From positions 166,366,667 through 166,430,666 of the forward strand of contig CM075673.1 of NCBI GenBank assembly GCA_037962975.1: a stretch of 64,000 nt of DNA, given 5' to 3'. Below the pieces are notes generated by a model. The model was not told the origin of the DNA, ran no database searches, and saw only the letters and a list, made by a program, of their open reading frames with translations. A program made the position numbers and the translations under genes. Of the stretch, positions 30,382-41,464 are shown in pieces. This DNA comes from Clitoria ternatea (Eukaryota; Streptophyta; Magnoliopsida; Fabales; Fabaceae). Numbering within the stretch: the stretch's first letter is position 1; each line of letters starts with the position of its first letter.

Positions 30382-32599
30382 ATTCTGGTTGGAAGAAGTA
30401 AACTTTTTAGGACATGTAATTAGTCAAGGAGGAATAGCTGTAGACCCTTCCAAGGTGGAAGCAGTTTTAAAATGGGAGAGACCAACCACGATCACTGAGA
30501 TTAGAAGTTTCTTGGGCTTGGCTGGATACTATAGGAGATTCATTGAAGGATTTTCAAAGCTAGGATACCCATTGACCAAGTTAACACGGAAAGGACAACC
30601 TTTTGTGTGGACGACACAATGCGAGAATAGTTTCCAAGAGCTGAAAGATCGACTTACTTCTGCGCCGGTGTTAGTACTCCCTGATCCACATCGAAGTTTT
30701 GAAGTTTACTGTGATGCGTCTAAACAAGGACTAGGAAGTGTACTCATGCAAGACAAGAAGGTTGTAGCCTATGCATCGCGTCAATTAAGGCAACACGAGA
30801 TTAACTACCCTACCCATGACTTGGAGTTAGCCGCTGTAGTTTTTGCCTTAAAGATTTGGAGGCATTATTTATACGGTGCAACATTCGATGTGTTTAGCGA
30901 TCATAAGAGTCTCAAGTATTTATTCGACCAAAAGGAGTTAAACATGAGGCAACGGAGATGGATGGAGTTCTTAAAGGACTACGATTTTGAGTTGCAATAC
31001 CATCCTGGAAAAACGAACGTAGTAGCTGATGCTTTAAGTCGAAAGTCTCTACATGCGTCCACGATGATGATAAAAGAGCTGGAATTGATAGAGAACTTCA
31101 GAGATCTTAACCTAGCAGTAAAGGTTAATGCTAACAGCTACAAATTAGGAGCGTTGCAAGTGACAAATGAATTCCTGAGGCAAGTTTTAGAGGCTCAACG
31201 AGAGGATGAATTCCTGCAAGAGAAGAAAGAACTCTTGAAACAAGGAAAAGAAGTCGAGTTCAATGTAGGAAACGACCAATTATTGAGATATAAGGATCGA
31301 GTGTGTATCCCTGACAAAGAGGAGTTGAGGAAAGCAATTCTAGAAGAAGGCCATAAAAGTTATATGAGCATTCATCCCGGAGCTACTAAAATGTATCAAG
31401 ATTTGAAGAAGTTATTTTGGTGGCCTGGAATGAAGAAAGCGGTGGCAGAGTATATGGCTACATGTCTAATTTGCCAGAAGGTTAAAGTAGAACACAAAAA
31501 ACCCCCTGGAATGCTACAATCAATGGAAATACCAGAATGGAAATGGGATAGCATTACCATGGATTTTGTGACTTCTCTACCCAAAACTCCATTAGGACAT
31601 GATTCGATATGGGTAATAGTTGATAGACTAACAAAGTCTGCCCACTTTATTCCCATCAACATTCGTTACTCTATGGAGAAGCTGGCAAAATTATACATCG
31701 AGGAGATTGTGAGATTGCATGGAATTCCTTCAAGTATCATTTCTGATCGGGACCCTCGTTTTACATCACAATTCTGGAAGAGCTTGCACAAGGCTTTGGG
31801 AACAAGACTGCGTCTGAGTTCAGCATATCATCCTCAGACAGATGGACAATCAGAAAGAACAATCCAATCTCTAGAGGACTTGTTACGAGCTTGTGTGTTA
31901 GAGCATAAAGGAAGTTGGAATCAATTCTTACCATATGTGGAGTTTACCTACAACAACAGTTTCCATGCTAGCATTGGCATGGCACCTTTTGAAGCATTAT
32001 ATGGAAGAAAATGTAGGACCCCGCTATGTTGGTTTGAGACTGGTGAAAACTTGATGCTAGGACCAGAGTTGGTACAACAAACCACGGATAAAATCAAAAT
32101 AGTTCAGGAAAAGATGAAGGCAACACAAAGCAGGCAGAAAAGTTACTATGATAAAAGAAGAAAGCCGCTCGAATTTCAAGAAGGCGATCATGTATTCTTG
32201 AAAGTCACACCTATGACTGGGGTCGGTCGGGCAATGAAATCTCGAAAACTAACTCCTAGATTTATCGGTCCATACCAAATAATTCATAAAGTTAGTCCCC
32301 TTGCCTACCAAATAGCATTACCACCTTTTCTTTCTAATATCCATAATGTTTTTCATGTGTCAAACTTACGAAAGTATATATCTGATCCTACACATGTTAT
32401 TGAACCTGATGTCATACAAGTTAAAGATAATCTTACATATGATGCACCACCTGTTAGAATAAGTGACAGAAGAATAAAACAATTAAGAGACAAGACAATT
32501 CCGCTTGTAAAAGTTATTTGGAGTGAAACGAGAGGAGAAGATGCTACATGGGAACTAGAAACTGAGATGAAAGAGTCTCATCCTCATTTGTTTTACTGA
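30368..32599 (+). CDS. Element C RT thumb, RNase H, integrase and chromodomain
   Basis: Long frame from KLSKCEFWLEEVNFLGH to the stop at 32597-32599. Order: RT thumb, RNase H (YCDASKQGLGSVL at about residues 114-126), zinc-binding HHCC (IHPGATKMYQDL..CLICQ), integrase core with D (ITMDFVTSLP), D (SDRDPRFTSQFW) and E (HPQTDGQSERTIQS), GPY/F-type module (RFIGPYQIIHKVSPLAYQIA), then a C-terminal chromodomain (PVRISDRRIKQLRDKTIPLV, ending ATWELETEMKESHPHLF). The chromodomain, known to steer integration to chromatin marks, places it among chromoviruses. There is no ATG at the start of this frame; it depends on the broken upstream part. Confidence 0.9.
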   Translation: MSKCEFWLEEVNFLGHVISQGGIAVDPSKVEAVLKWERPTTITEIRSFLGLAGYYRRFIEGFSKLGYPLTKLTRKGQPFVWTTQCENSFQELKDRLTSAPVLVLPDPHRSFEVYCDASKQGLGSVLMQDKKVVAYASRQLRQHEINYPTHDLELAAVVFALKIWRHYLYGATFDVFSDHKSLKYLFDQKELNMRQRRWMEFLKDYDFELQYHPGKTNVVADALSRKSLHASTMMIKELELIENFRDLNLAVKVNANSYKLGALQVTNEFLRQVLEAQREDEFLQEKKELLKQGKEVEFNVGNDQLLRYKDRVCIPDKEELRKAILEEGHKSYMSIHPGATKMYQDLKKLFWWPGMKKAVAEYMATCLICQKVKVEHKKPPGMLQSMEIPEWKWDSITMDFVTSLPKTPLGHDSIWVIVDRLTKSAHFIPINIRYSMEKLAKLYIEEIVRLHGIPSSIISDRDPRFTSQFWKSLHKALGTRLRLSSAYHPQTDGQSERTIQSLEDLLRACVLEHKGSWNQFLPYVEFTYNNSFHASIGMAPFEALYGRKCRTPLCWFETGENLMLGPELVQQTTDKIKIVQEKMKATQSRQKSYYDKRRKPLEFQEGDHVFLKVTPMTGVGRAMKSRKLTPRFIGPYQIIHKVSPLAYQIALPPFLSNIHNVFHVSNLRKYISDPTHVIEPDVIQVKDNLTYDAPPVRISDRRIKQLRDKTIPLVKVIWSETRGEDATWELETEMKESHPHLFY

Positions 32600-32628
32600 T
32601 TAATATAAATTTCGAGGACGAAATTTTC

Positions 32629-32643
32629 TAAGGGGAGTAGAGT
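32629..32643 (+). other. Polypurine tract of element C
   Basis: TAAGGGGAGTAGAGT directly before the 3' LTR, after the conserved TTTCGAGGACGAAAT motif. Confidence 0.8.
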
Positions 32644-33679
32644 TGTAACACCCCTATTTTTATTTTTATATTAAAATTTTGAAGGAATTAAATTATGGTT
32701 CTTTAGAACTTTTTAATCTACGTATTATTTATGATTTTTTGGAATTTTGGAATTTTTTTTTAATAAAAATAATATTTTTTAAATAATTTTAAATTCATAT
32801 AAGTGACTTAAATTAAAAATATTTATAAGAAAGTGAATTTAAATTATAAGAAAATTTTCTAAAATCTGTTTCAAGTAGACTTATCTAAAAATTATCGGTT
32901 TGAGAAAAATCTTGATTTTTTCCAATCGTTAAAAAATTAGAAACGTATCAATAAATTTTTATTAACAGAAAATTTTAGATTTTTAAAATTTCAACTTTAT
33001 ATTACTTATTATAAAATTAGTGAGGACTGATATAATATCGCTAAATTTCAAAAAGGACTCATTTTGAATATTTAAAATATACCGAGTGAAGGGTTACTAT
33101 TTGGCTTAATAATTCTGCCGACAGTTACTATGCAAAACACTGTGCATGTACGAAATTTTCAAAGAATGTATAGTAACCTGGAATAAAAAATTTAAAAATG
33201 CATAGTACTTTTATATTAAAATAATGGAATGCATAGTAAATTTTTTTCCTATAAATACCGAAGGATTTCTTCTTTAGAATTCACAATTTCAGATTAAGTT
33301 TTCTTAATACAGTAGTGCTAGTGAGATAGTGGTGGAAGTGAGAGAGAGAAGAAAAGTTTTTGGAGAGAAGGTTCTGCCAAAATCCTAAGGTAAGAATACT
33401 TCTCTTTTATATTTTTTAGGGTTATTTTTATATCGTTTTTAGAAATCTGTTATTATACTAGAAATAATATTATTTTAAGTTACTATTCTGCATAGTAAAA
33501 TACTATTTCAACAGTAAATTACTATTTCAATAGTAAATTACTATTCAAATAGTAAATTACTATTTACTGTTACTATTTACCGTTACTATTCATGATTTAC
33601 TATTCACTGTTACTATCCACGATTTACTATTTACTGTTACTATTCACGTTTTACTATTTACTGTTACTATTCACGATTT

Positions 33680-33713
<34 letters not shown>

Positions 33714-35721
33714 TAAAATTTACCATTTCTGTTTTAAGTAGTAATCTTAATCTTCGTCTTATGCTTATACTGAAATAAGATTGATATTAATATTTCTAGA
33801 AATCGGAGGCGCAAAGCAAATCTCTTTTTGGTAACGACTCAAGGTAAGGGGGAGTGAGATAAGAAGTATAATATGAAAAGACATAAGAATAATGGGAGGA
33901 GTCCCCTACTCCTTTTAAATTTAATAATATTATTATTTTAAAATATTAACTTTTTAACTTAAAATTTTTAATAAATTTTAAATTAAATATCCGTTTAACT
34001 AACTCTAACATACCTATGCAAAGACTTGGACCATTATGACCTATATGGACTGGACTATACCTATGTAAGGACTTGGACCATTATGACCCATATGGACTGA
34101 ACTATACCTATGCAAGGACTGGATTATATGGACTTACATATACCTATGCGAGGAATTAACCAAAAGGACTAAAATTGACTATATTAATAATCATTAAATT
34201 TTGTATTATGATATGTATTAATGATATTTAATTGATTTGATTATGATTTGATTAAGATTGATTGATTGATGATATTTAGTTATGATTGATATTGTTTGAT
34301 TTTGATTGATGATATTGTAATGTGGAGTTTGAGCATATAGCGAGCATGACGGAAAGCTAAAATTCAGTAAGAATTTCTTACCTTACTCTTTAAATTTTAT
34401 TATCTTTTATTTCTTCTTAGAAATTATTTTTAACTTTATTTTCAATATTTAGAATTAAAAAAATTAGTATTTATTTTAGAAAGAAAACATTTTATGAGAA
34501 TTTATTTAATTAAATCTTGAGTTAAAGAAAAAATTTTGTAATTTTAAGTATTTTTGGTTAATAATTAATAAAACAAAATTTTTTTTAAAGAAAATTATTT
34601 TATTTTTCCAACTTAATAACTAAATATATTTGGAAATAATTGAGATTCCTAAATTTGATTTTGTTAAGATTTAATTTGAGAAAGATTATGTAAAGTTTTA
34701 TATGATAAAGTTTTTAGATATTTAAGGCTTAGAAACTCAATTTCAGTGAAATTCGAAAACTGTACCAAATTTATTTCTGTGGGACAGAAATTTAGAGAAA
34801 ATGTACAGTTTATTGAAATAATGTTGTAAACCTTTAAGGGATTTAATAATTGAGTTTCTAAAAGCCTTAACCAACTCAATACGCGAGTAGTTCATGCATC
34901 ATGAATCATTAAAGTGAAATGAAATAATATTGTCTGGGGACGGATTATAGAAACCGAGGATACATTAGAGGAGGCTTAATTACGAGCCTTGGGATGAGAG
35001 GGTGTGAAAGGGTGCTTCAGGGGACCTGGGGTAGCTCCCTAGTGTCGAGTACTTTCACAATAAAAACTTTCTCAATCTGACTAGTCTCTAAGTGTTTCCA
35101 TGCCAGTTGAGCTGTTCATATTATTATTATCCGGACTTATGGAACAGTGTAAACTCCTGGTTGGCCCAGTGCAAATTAAAATTTAAGGGCCCACATATAT
35201 AAGTAAGTTATGATGAAGATATTGCATAACATTCATGCATTCATAATTGATTGTGTATGTGATTGTGATTAATATTATTATGTATTGGTTGTGAAAACCC
35301 TTTGTTGCTTATGTCTTATTCGGAAATATTATATTCTGTTTCTCACTCCTTTCTCCGTGTTTTTGTTTCATATATTCTAAATTGATGGTTCAGAGGGAAG
35401 GATCGAAGAATATCAGCAGTAAATATAGCACGTTCTAGAAAGGGAGCTCGGTATGAATACCGTGGTCCAATGAATAAATAATGTTAATTAGTAACTGCTT
35501 CTGGGCCATGGAGTTTCCTCTCTTTCTTATAATGTTTAATGTTTATTTTCTTCGGATGAATGTACAAATACTTTATAAAGTTTTTAATAATATTTGTGAG
35601 GTATTTCAAAAATAATGTATATAATTTATTCCGATAGTTTCTTTTTAACAATCATATCTTTAGTAAAAAAAAAATTACGAGTTTTTCTAGAATTTATTAA
35701 GGTGTAACAGAGGGTGTTACA
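32644..35721 (+). repeat. 3' LTR of element C
   Basis: 3078 bp, near-identical to 24957-28037. Differences I saw include a 5-bp insertion in ATTTTAAATTCATATAAGTG, GCATAG/GTATAG, AAGGATT/ACGGATT, CATGTC/CATGCC and one fewer TATTCAC unit. Confidence 0.92.
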
Positions 35722-36660
35722 CTCAGGTTTTTAGGACTTAACATACTGCTGAATTTGTCGAGTAATGAGTTGCGGTAACGTAATGTTGAGTTTACCGGGT
35801 GATGAGTTGCCGTTATCCCCGAGTAGGCGCTCAGGTTTTTAGGACTTAACATATTGCTAAATTTGACGTTACCCTCGAGCCGTTTACTCAGAGTTTTCAG
35901 ACTTTATTTGTCGTTACCCTTGAGCCGTTTACTCGGAGTTTTAGGACTTTATTTGTTGTTACCCACGAGCCGTTTACTCGGATTTTTAGGACTTATTTGC
36001 CGTTACCACCGAGCTGTTTACTTAAAGTTTTAAGACTTTATTTGCAATTACCCCCGAGTCCGTTACTCGAAGTTTTAAGACTTTATTTGTCATTACCCTA
36101 AGCCGTTTACTCAGAGTTTTAGGACTTGTTTGCCACTACCACCGAGTCATTTACTCAAAGCTTTAGGAATTTATTTGCCATTACCATCGAGCCGTTTACT
36201 TAGAGTTTTAGGACTTGTTTGTCGTTACTCCCAAGCCATTTACTTGGAGTTTTAGGACTTTATTTTTCATCACCCCGGAGCCGTTTACTTAGAGTTTTAG
36301 GACTTGTTTTTTACTACCCCCGAGTAGTTTACTCAGAGTTTTAAGATTTTATTTGTTGTTACTCCCGAGCTATTTACTCGGAGTTTTAGGACTTGTTTGT
36401 CGTTACCCTCATCTGTTTACTTGGAGTTTTAGGACTTGTTTGTCATTATCCCCGAGCTGTTTACTCAAAGTTTTAGGACTTTATTTGTTGTTACCCCTGA
36501 GCCATTTACTCGGAGTTTTAGGACTTGTTTATCGTTACCCCTGAGTCGTTTACTCAGAGTTTAAAACTTTATTTTTTGTTACCCCGAACTGTTTACTCAG
36601 TTTTAAGACTTTATTTGTCATTACCCTCGAGCCGTTTACTCAAAGTTTTAGGACTTTATT
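35722..36660. repeat. 45-bp tandem array of element D
   Basis: About 20 degenerate units of 44-46 bp around GAGCCGTTTACTCGGAGTTTTAGGACTTTATTTG and CGTTACCC. Unit starts at 35882, 35927, 35972 and 36016 show the spacing. The first units (24890-24956) lie on the other side of element C, which inserted into the array. Since 45 is a multiple of 3, false ORFs arise (36353-36544, 36525-36731). Confidence 0.85.
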
Positions 36661-36837
36661 GCAATCGTAATTTGAACAACATTGTTGAACCATATAATTT
36701 GTGGAGAATTATTGAATCATATAAGTTGTAGAGAGAACATTGTTGAATCATATAATTTGTAGAGAATTGTTGAGCCCTATAAGTCATAGAGAGAGCATTG
36801 TTGAGCCGAATCGTTCTCGTATTATTGATGTTTTATC

Positions 36838-36910
36838 GGGCCTCATTAAAACCTCTTGGGAAAAAACCTAGTGGAAAAAACCCCTCGAGTAGAAAAAAGA
36901 GTGCCTCCGT
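36838..36910. repeat. Second copy of the element D 3'-region block
   Basis: GGGCCTCATTAAAACCTC followed by GTGGAAAAAACCCCTCGAGT matches 24530-24600. On the sense (minus) strand each copy follows coding relics: gag here, integrase tail there. Confidence 0.6.
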
Positions 36911-36916
36911 GAATGA

Positions 36917-37560
36917 TTACATGGTGTTACTTGGTGATTTTGCTTTTGCCTTGCTATCTTTGAAACTTCCAACCCGATCAACTTTACGTTCCTCCAAATT
37001 CACATAATGTGTTGCATTCTTCCTGAGATCATCCATATTAGTCAAAGGGTTTTTCGACCAAAGATTTGGAAAACTACTCGGATGCAATCCCATTTGTATT
37101 GTATGAAGGGCCATCTCTGAGCTCAAGTTATCAACCTAGATGACTTATTCATTAAAACGGGCCATGTACTGCTTGAGCATTTTGTTTTGGGCCTGCTGTA
37201 AATTTACTAGGTTGTGCGGTGTTTGTTGTACCGTCTAGATGGATGCAAATTGGCTCATGAATCTCTTTGTTAACTTAATAAAACTCGATAAGCTCCTCTG
37301 AGGAATATGTGAGAACTAACACAAAGCGGATTTGCTTAACATTGTCAGAAATGTCTTATAGAGTAAAGCGTCAGACACCCTCGTAATGAACATGGTGGTG
37401 TTGAACATGGTTAGATGATCCTTCGGGTCCCCTATCCCGTCATACTTCTCCATCATAGGTGGTTTATAATTCGGGGGGTCAGCGCTGCCATAATCTCCTC
37501 TGTGAATGGGTAGGCTGAGTAGGGGTTGGAAGAGTCGGGCTTGTCTGCTCCTTGTTTTGT
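36917..37560 (-). pseudogene. gag relic of element D
   Basis: On the minus strand 37475-37330 reads MEKYDGIGDPKDHLTMFNTT and MFITRVSDALLYKTF, a gag core. A stop falls where the Trp of the usual RWF motif is expected. 37126-36917 continues with ALHTIQMGLHPSSF and DLRKNATHYVNLEERK, the gag C-terminal part. Several frame changes and stops lie between. A dead gag of a gypsy family different from A and B. Its 5' end is cut by solo LTR E. Confidence 0.75.
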
Positions 37561-37577
37561 CATCTGAGTATCATGAT

Positions 37578-40367
37578 TATAACATCCTAGGTTGATTTAT
37601 CTTTTTATTTACACCCGGTTAATTATTTCCACAATAAATTTTTCACGTTTAATAAAATTTTAGATCTTAATATAAAATAATATTTACTTTCCTTAATAAT
37701 CAATCCATTCAGCCTTGATGTAAAATAATATTTACTTCTTTTAGTTACATTCTAAATAATAAAATCATACTCAGTATAAACGAAATCGATCAGAGGTAAA
37801 TCCTTTAATAAAAGTGTGATAAGAGTAATAACCGATCAGAAATGATTCAACTCAGTTTTGATATAAAATAGTATTCACTCAAATATATTCAAAATAATGA
37901 TAAGAGCGTACACAAAATAATATTCGATCGGGAACACCACTTTTAATAAAGTGAAGTTGAAAACAGCGGGAGGAGAAGAAGAAGAAGAAGAAGACAAGGT
38001 CATTTGCCTGAGCGAGGCCCCAAGGGATCAAGGTGTAATCCGTGAGTCACTTGAGCGAGTGCCGACTCGCTTGAACAAATGTCACACATTAACCTGCGTG
38101 AACAAGACGCACACGGGAAACTCAAGTCGGGATTTCACTCGGCAAAAGGGTTTCACTCGGCAAAACACTCAACTTCCATTTACTCAGGCATACCATGCTT
38201 GACTCATTTTTACTCTCCGCTCAGAAAGGTTCACTCGGTCGCAGCTCCCTCGGGGATAATCTAACCTCCCTCACTCGGTAAGAGTTCCTCTGGGTATCCT
38301 CACTCGAAAAATACCCTGACCTTACTTCACTCGAGAGAACTCTAATTTTCACTCGAAAATATCCTACCTTTCTTTACTCGGAATCATGATACACCCTCTT
38401 CACTCGGAACAGTCTCCCAGCCAATCTCACTCGGGACATTCAACCTTCCACTCAGAGGAGGATTTCTCGGTTATTCTTCACTCGGGAATGAATCTGCTTG
38501 GTAAAAGACTGTCACAGCAAACACGTGAAAATGTATACCAAGCATAATATAATATAAGTTCACATCAGTTTCAATTTAAGTCAGCACACAGGTGATATTA
38601 CACACTCAGAAAATTTCTTCTACACATATATGCATTACACAATCACTCAATATCACTCGGGCCTTGGCATCGATCTCCCCCTTGGCGCGCCTCCAGGGCT
38701 CCGACTTCCTCCCTGTCACTGGTTACTAAATTGAAAACAACAGTAAGGGTGAGTGTTTGACATCATAGTTAATATAGAACGGAATTTAACAAGTTATATT
38801 TATATATAAGTTCCGACCGATTACATTTTCATCTCTTTTTCAAATCATCCTTGGCAATTATGATGACGAATTTCACTCGGCCAATATAACGAGTTTCACT
38901 CGGCAAGTATATCCAATTGCTTTCAACAAAGATGTCAATTCATACTCAGTGAATATATCAGATTTCACCCAGCAATCTATCAAGTCCCACACGGAAAATG
39001 TAGCACATTGCACACGGTAAACATATCAACTCAACTTAGCAATTATATTAAATTCATCAATGATCACAACTGACTCTCATACAGAATTGACGCCTAGTAT
39101 TCGGATACTAAAAGGATCGACCTTCAGCTGGGAGTCCGACTTGACATCCCGTGAACCCGACTTGGTTCACTAAGCCCGACTTGGCTCCCCATCAACCACT
39201 TGGTCAAAGACCTCTGGGTAGCTTAACTGGGTCCGACTTGACCACCAAAGCCAAAAAAGGGTAATACATACCGTTGGTCGTCCTCCACCACACAATCACA
39301 TTCCATTATACATAAATAGGTACATCACTTGCAACTGTCAGAAAATGCCTTGTTCTTACCACGTAGGGTGACCGACTCGTCAAACCCATCAATATAACAC
39401 TCTCACTAAACACCGATTGCCACAGTATCCAAACACTTCAAAGTCATCATTATTACAAACCACACAAACACACACGATCTTCAATCGATCAGTGCCCACA
39501 GTCACACATGCATAAACATACGCACACAACAGCATTCAATAACATTTTCTTACTCTTGTTCACACAGTTCAATGACTCGGATACGAAGTAAGTCCTATTC
39601 TAATTAATCATAACCCGAACACTCCCCTTACCTCGGTTCCAAGCTTCGATGATCTGCTACTGGTGTCGATCTCGTCCTCTGAGCACTAGGTTCACAGTCT
39701 CAGCTCCGTCAGTCAGCCTCTTGTTGTTTGATCTACTACCTACTGATCGGAATGCAAAAACCCGTTAACTCAACACCCTCGGCTCTAAGGGTCACGTTCG
39801 AGCTCACACTCACCAGAGGAGTAGAGAACAGGCCCATACACAGTCATGCATGGCCACTCAGTCACCAAAGGAACGAAGGGAACAGGGAAACAAAATGCAA
39901 TGGATCGGTGGACTCACCTTGAGGCCACAGTCACGAAACTGAGCTTAGCACTCGGTTTTGATGCAAACGAGATCCTCTCCTAGAGCATGCAACCAGCGAT
40001 GAAGGAGGAAGAAGATGAACAGCAACAGAAACAAATAAAGAAGAAGAGAGAAAAGCAATGGTTTGCGCGTGTGGGTGAAGAAATGAGAGAGAGAGGAAAA
40101 GAAGCCTTTTATTTAAGGCCAGGGGCAACCGGTAACCTCCCCAGCCGGTTACCCCCCATTTCTAATCATTATTTCATTAATTGGTTAACAACTCTTCCTC
40201 CTTCTAATCGCTCCACGTTTAACCAATCAGATAATTTCATTTACATTGGCCATATATAATTATTTATAATTATCCAATAATTCATAAAAATACCAAATAA
40301 TATTCCAAAAACGATTAATAATATTTTCTACTACACAAAATTTTCCTAAATTGTCAGGGATGTTACA
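37578..40367 (-). mobile_element. Element E: solo LTR of a Tekay-like gypsy element
   Basis: 2790 bp, flanked by ATGAT on both sides (37573-37577 and 40368-40372). On the minus strand it starts TGTAACATCCCTG and ends GGATGTTATA (the final CA now TA), like the LTR ends of element C. No PBS, PPT or coding sequence inside, so it is a solo LTR left by LTR-LTR recombination. A minus-strand TATA-like CCTTAAATAAAAGG lies near 40107-40120 and is followed by a CT-rich leader. Positions 38100-38490 carry a dense set of CACTCGG motifs. ORFs at 37951-38202 and 39987-40259 have no family features. Confidence 0.8.
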
Positions 40368-40372
40368 ATGAT

Positions 40373-40651
40373 AGCCTGCTCCTTGTTAGATAGTAGTTGG
40401 AGGCTTCTCATTCCTCTATGTGTAGGTGTGTAACTCCTCATTCTCTTGGCGTAGTATCTCTACTATGTGTTACAGTGTTTCGACCATAGTTGTTAGCTTC
40501 TGTATTTGGTCATCTTTGTCTTGAGACTGTTGTTGGTGGTGGTGGTTACCTTCCTCCTAACGGCTAAGGTTGCTGCACGTTGTCACTATTGTTCTTCTTT
40601 TTCTTATTTTTAGGATTAGGGTTTTGTGTGTGTAGGAATCGTTTTACCGAA
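40373..40651 (-). other. Leader and gag N-terminal remnant of element D
   Basis: Sense strand is minus. It contains a CAC/CAA-rich stretch but is riddled with stops. Links the PBS to the gag relic on the other side of element E. Confidence 0.5.
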
Positions 40652-40671
40652 CCCCACGGTGGACGCCAAAA
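40652..40671 (-). other. Primer binding site of element D
   Basis: TTTTGGCGTCCACCGTGGGG on the minus strand next to the 5' LTR; TGG-initial after two spacer bases. Different from the PBS of A, B and C. Confidence 0.6.
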
Positions 40672-40922
40672 TATTCATAATATAAAGCACGAAATCCCCT
40701 AGAGAGAAATTCCCTAGGAGAATTAGGGTTATATTACTCTGAAATGTGTCACTTAAATTACAGGAGGCTTTGAGGCCGTATTTATACATCAAAGAAAGAC
40801 ATTGATCTTGGCTTAATATCTCATTAATTCTAAGAGGTTATCTCTATCCCCTAACTACTAGATTATTTTTATCTAAAATCTCAATTGAGATCTTAGACGA
40901 TAAAATTTTTTAAAGGGAATTT
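40672..40922 (-). repeat. 5' LTR of element D
   Basis: Starts TATTCATAAT (TG mutated to TA) and matches 23941-24216 to its end, except that 40825-40874 is the reverse complement of 24099-24149. The right boundary is approximate. Confidence 0.6.
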
Positions 40923-41062
40923 GGGATTTAGAAGGTACTTTTGGGCAAATTGAAATCCTAATTAAGTTAAAAAAATCCCTTAAATTATTTAAGTTAAAAA
41001 CAATTCTTTAAAATAAATTAAAAATCTCATTTATTACATTTATTTTATGAGGACGTAAAAAT
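40923..41062. other. AT-rich spacer
   Basis: No gene or repeat recognised between element D and the CACTA-like fragment. The expected continuation of duplication copy 1 (TTCGCTTAGTTC, as at 49493) is not here. Confidence 0.35.
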
Positions 41063-41142
41063 CACTACAATACAAATTATTCTACGTTTGTTTTAGAAAC
41101 CTCCTTTAAAAAACATGTTATTTGCGTGTTTTCTTGTAGTGT
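41063..41142 (-). mobile_element. CACTA-like terminal fragment or 80-bp mini-element
   Basis: Left end CACTACAATACAAA, right end TTTTCTTGTAGTG, that is CACTACAAGAAAAC on the minus strand, the classic En/Spm terminus. Ends match over 8 bp only, and no 3-bp target duplication is evident. Confidence 0.4.
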
Positions 41143-41464
41143 GGTCTAACATGAACTACTTTGTATTTTAAAAAAAGTAACAAAGAAAGACATAAAAAAA
41201 TATTTAATTACATTTGTACCCAATTATGAGATTTTAATCACAATTAAAAGATATATCTTTAATTAGTACGTAAACAAATATAGATTATCAAGATTTGGTC
41301 TCTCTTTTAATTCATTAACTTTTCCAATTGTTTGATTTTTAGCTATATATTTTGGCTAGATTTTTAACGAGTCTCTAATATTGACGGTGACATGTATCTC
41401 AAATATGATGACATGGCATCACAATTTTGTGAAAAATCTGATGAAAATTGAATAGATGATGACA
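41143..41464. other. Spacer left of duplication copy 2
   Basis: AT-rich, no gene. A stretch ATGATGACATGGCATCACAA near 41405 resembles the start of the duplicated region and may be a small local repeat. Confidence 0.35.

Larger units (their letters stand above)
24957..35721 (+). mobile_element. Element C: Tekay/Del-type chromovirus (Ty3/gypsy), complete but disabled
   Basis: A 10.8-kb plus-strand element flanked by the 5-bp duplication CTCAG (24952-24956 and 35722-35726), inserted into the tandem array of element D. LTRs at 24957-28037 and 32644-35721; PBS TGGTATCAGAGC (initiator tRNA-Met type) 3 nt after the 5' LTR; PPT AAGGGGAGTAGAGT before the 3' LTR. Pol ends in a chromodomain, and the post-pol motif TTTCGAGGACGAAAT is typical of Tekay/Del elements. 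LTRs differ at only about ten places by eye, so it is young, yet pol has two frameshifts and one stop. Confidence 0.93.
23941..40922 (-). mobile_element. Element D: old gypsy retrotransposon, split by elements C and E
   Basis: Minus-strand element with left (3') LTR 23941-24216, right (5') LTR 40672-40922 and PBS at 40652-40671. It is interrupted by chromovirus C (24957-35721) and solo LTR E (37578-40367). Its own DNA amounts to about 3.4 kb: gag relic (36917-37560), a 45-bp tandem array, a short integrase-end relic (24600-24715) and LTRs. Protease, RT and most of integrase are absent. It sits exactly at the end of duplication copy 1 (after GTAAG). No matching target duplication was found on the right, so that boundary was probably altered. 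Confidence 0.75.

Noticed and set aside
36353..36731. ORFs in the 45-bp array of element D
   Set aside because: Repeat-driven frames (15-residue period).
37951..38202. 83-codon ORF in solo LTR E
   Set aside because: Low-complexity start, lies in an LTR, no family resemblance.
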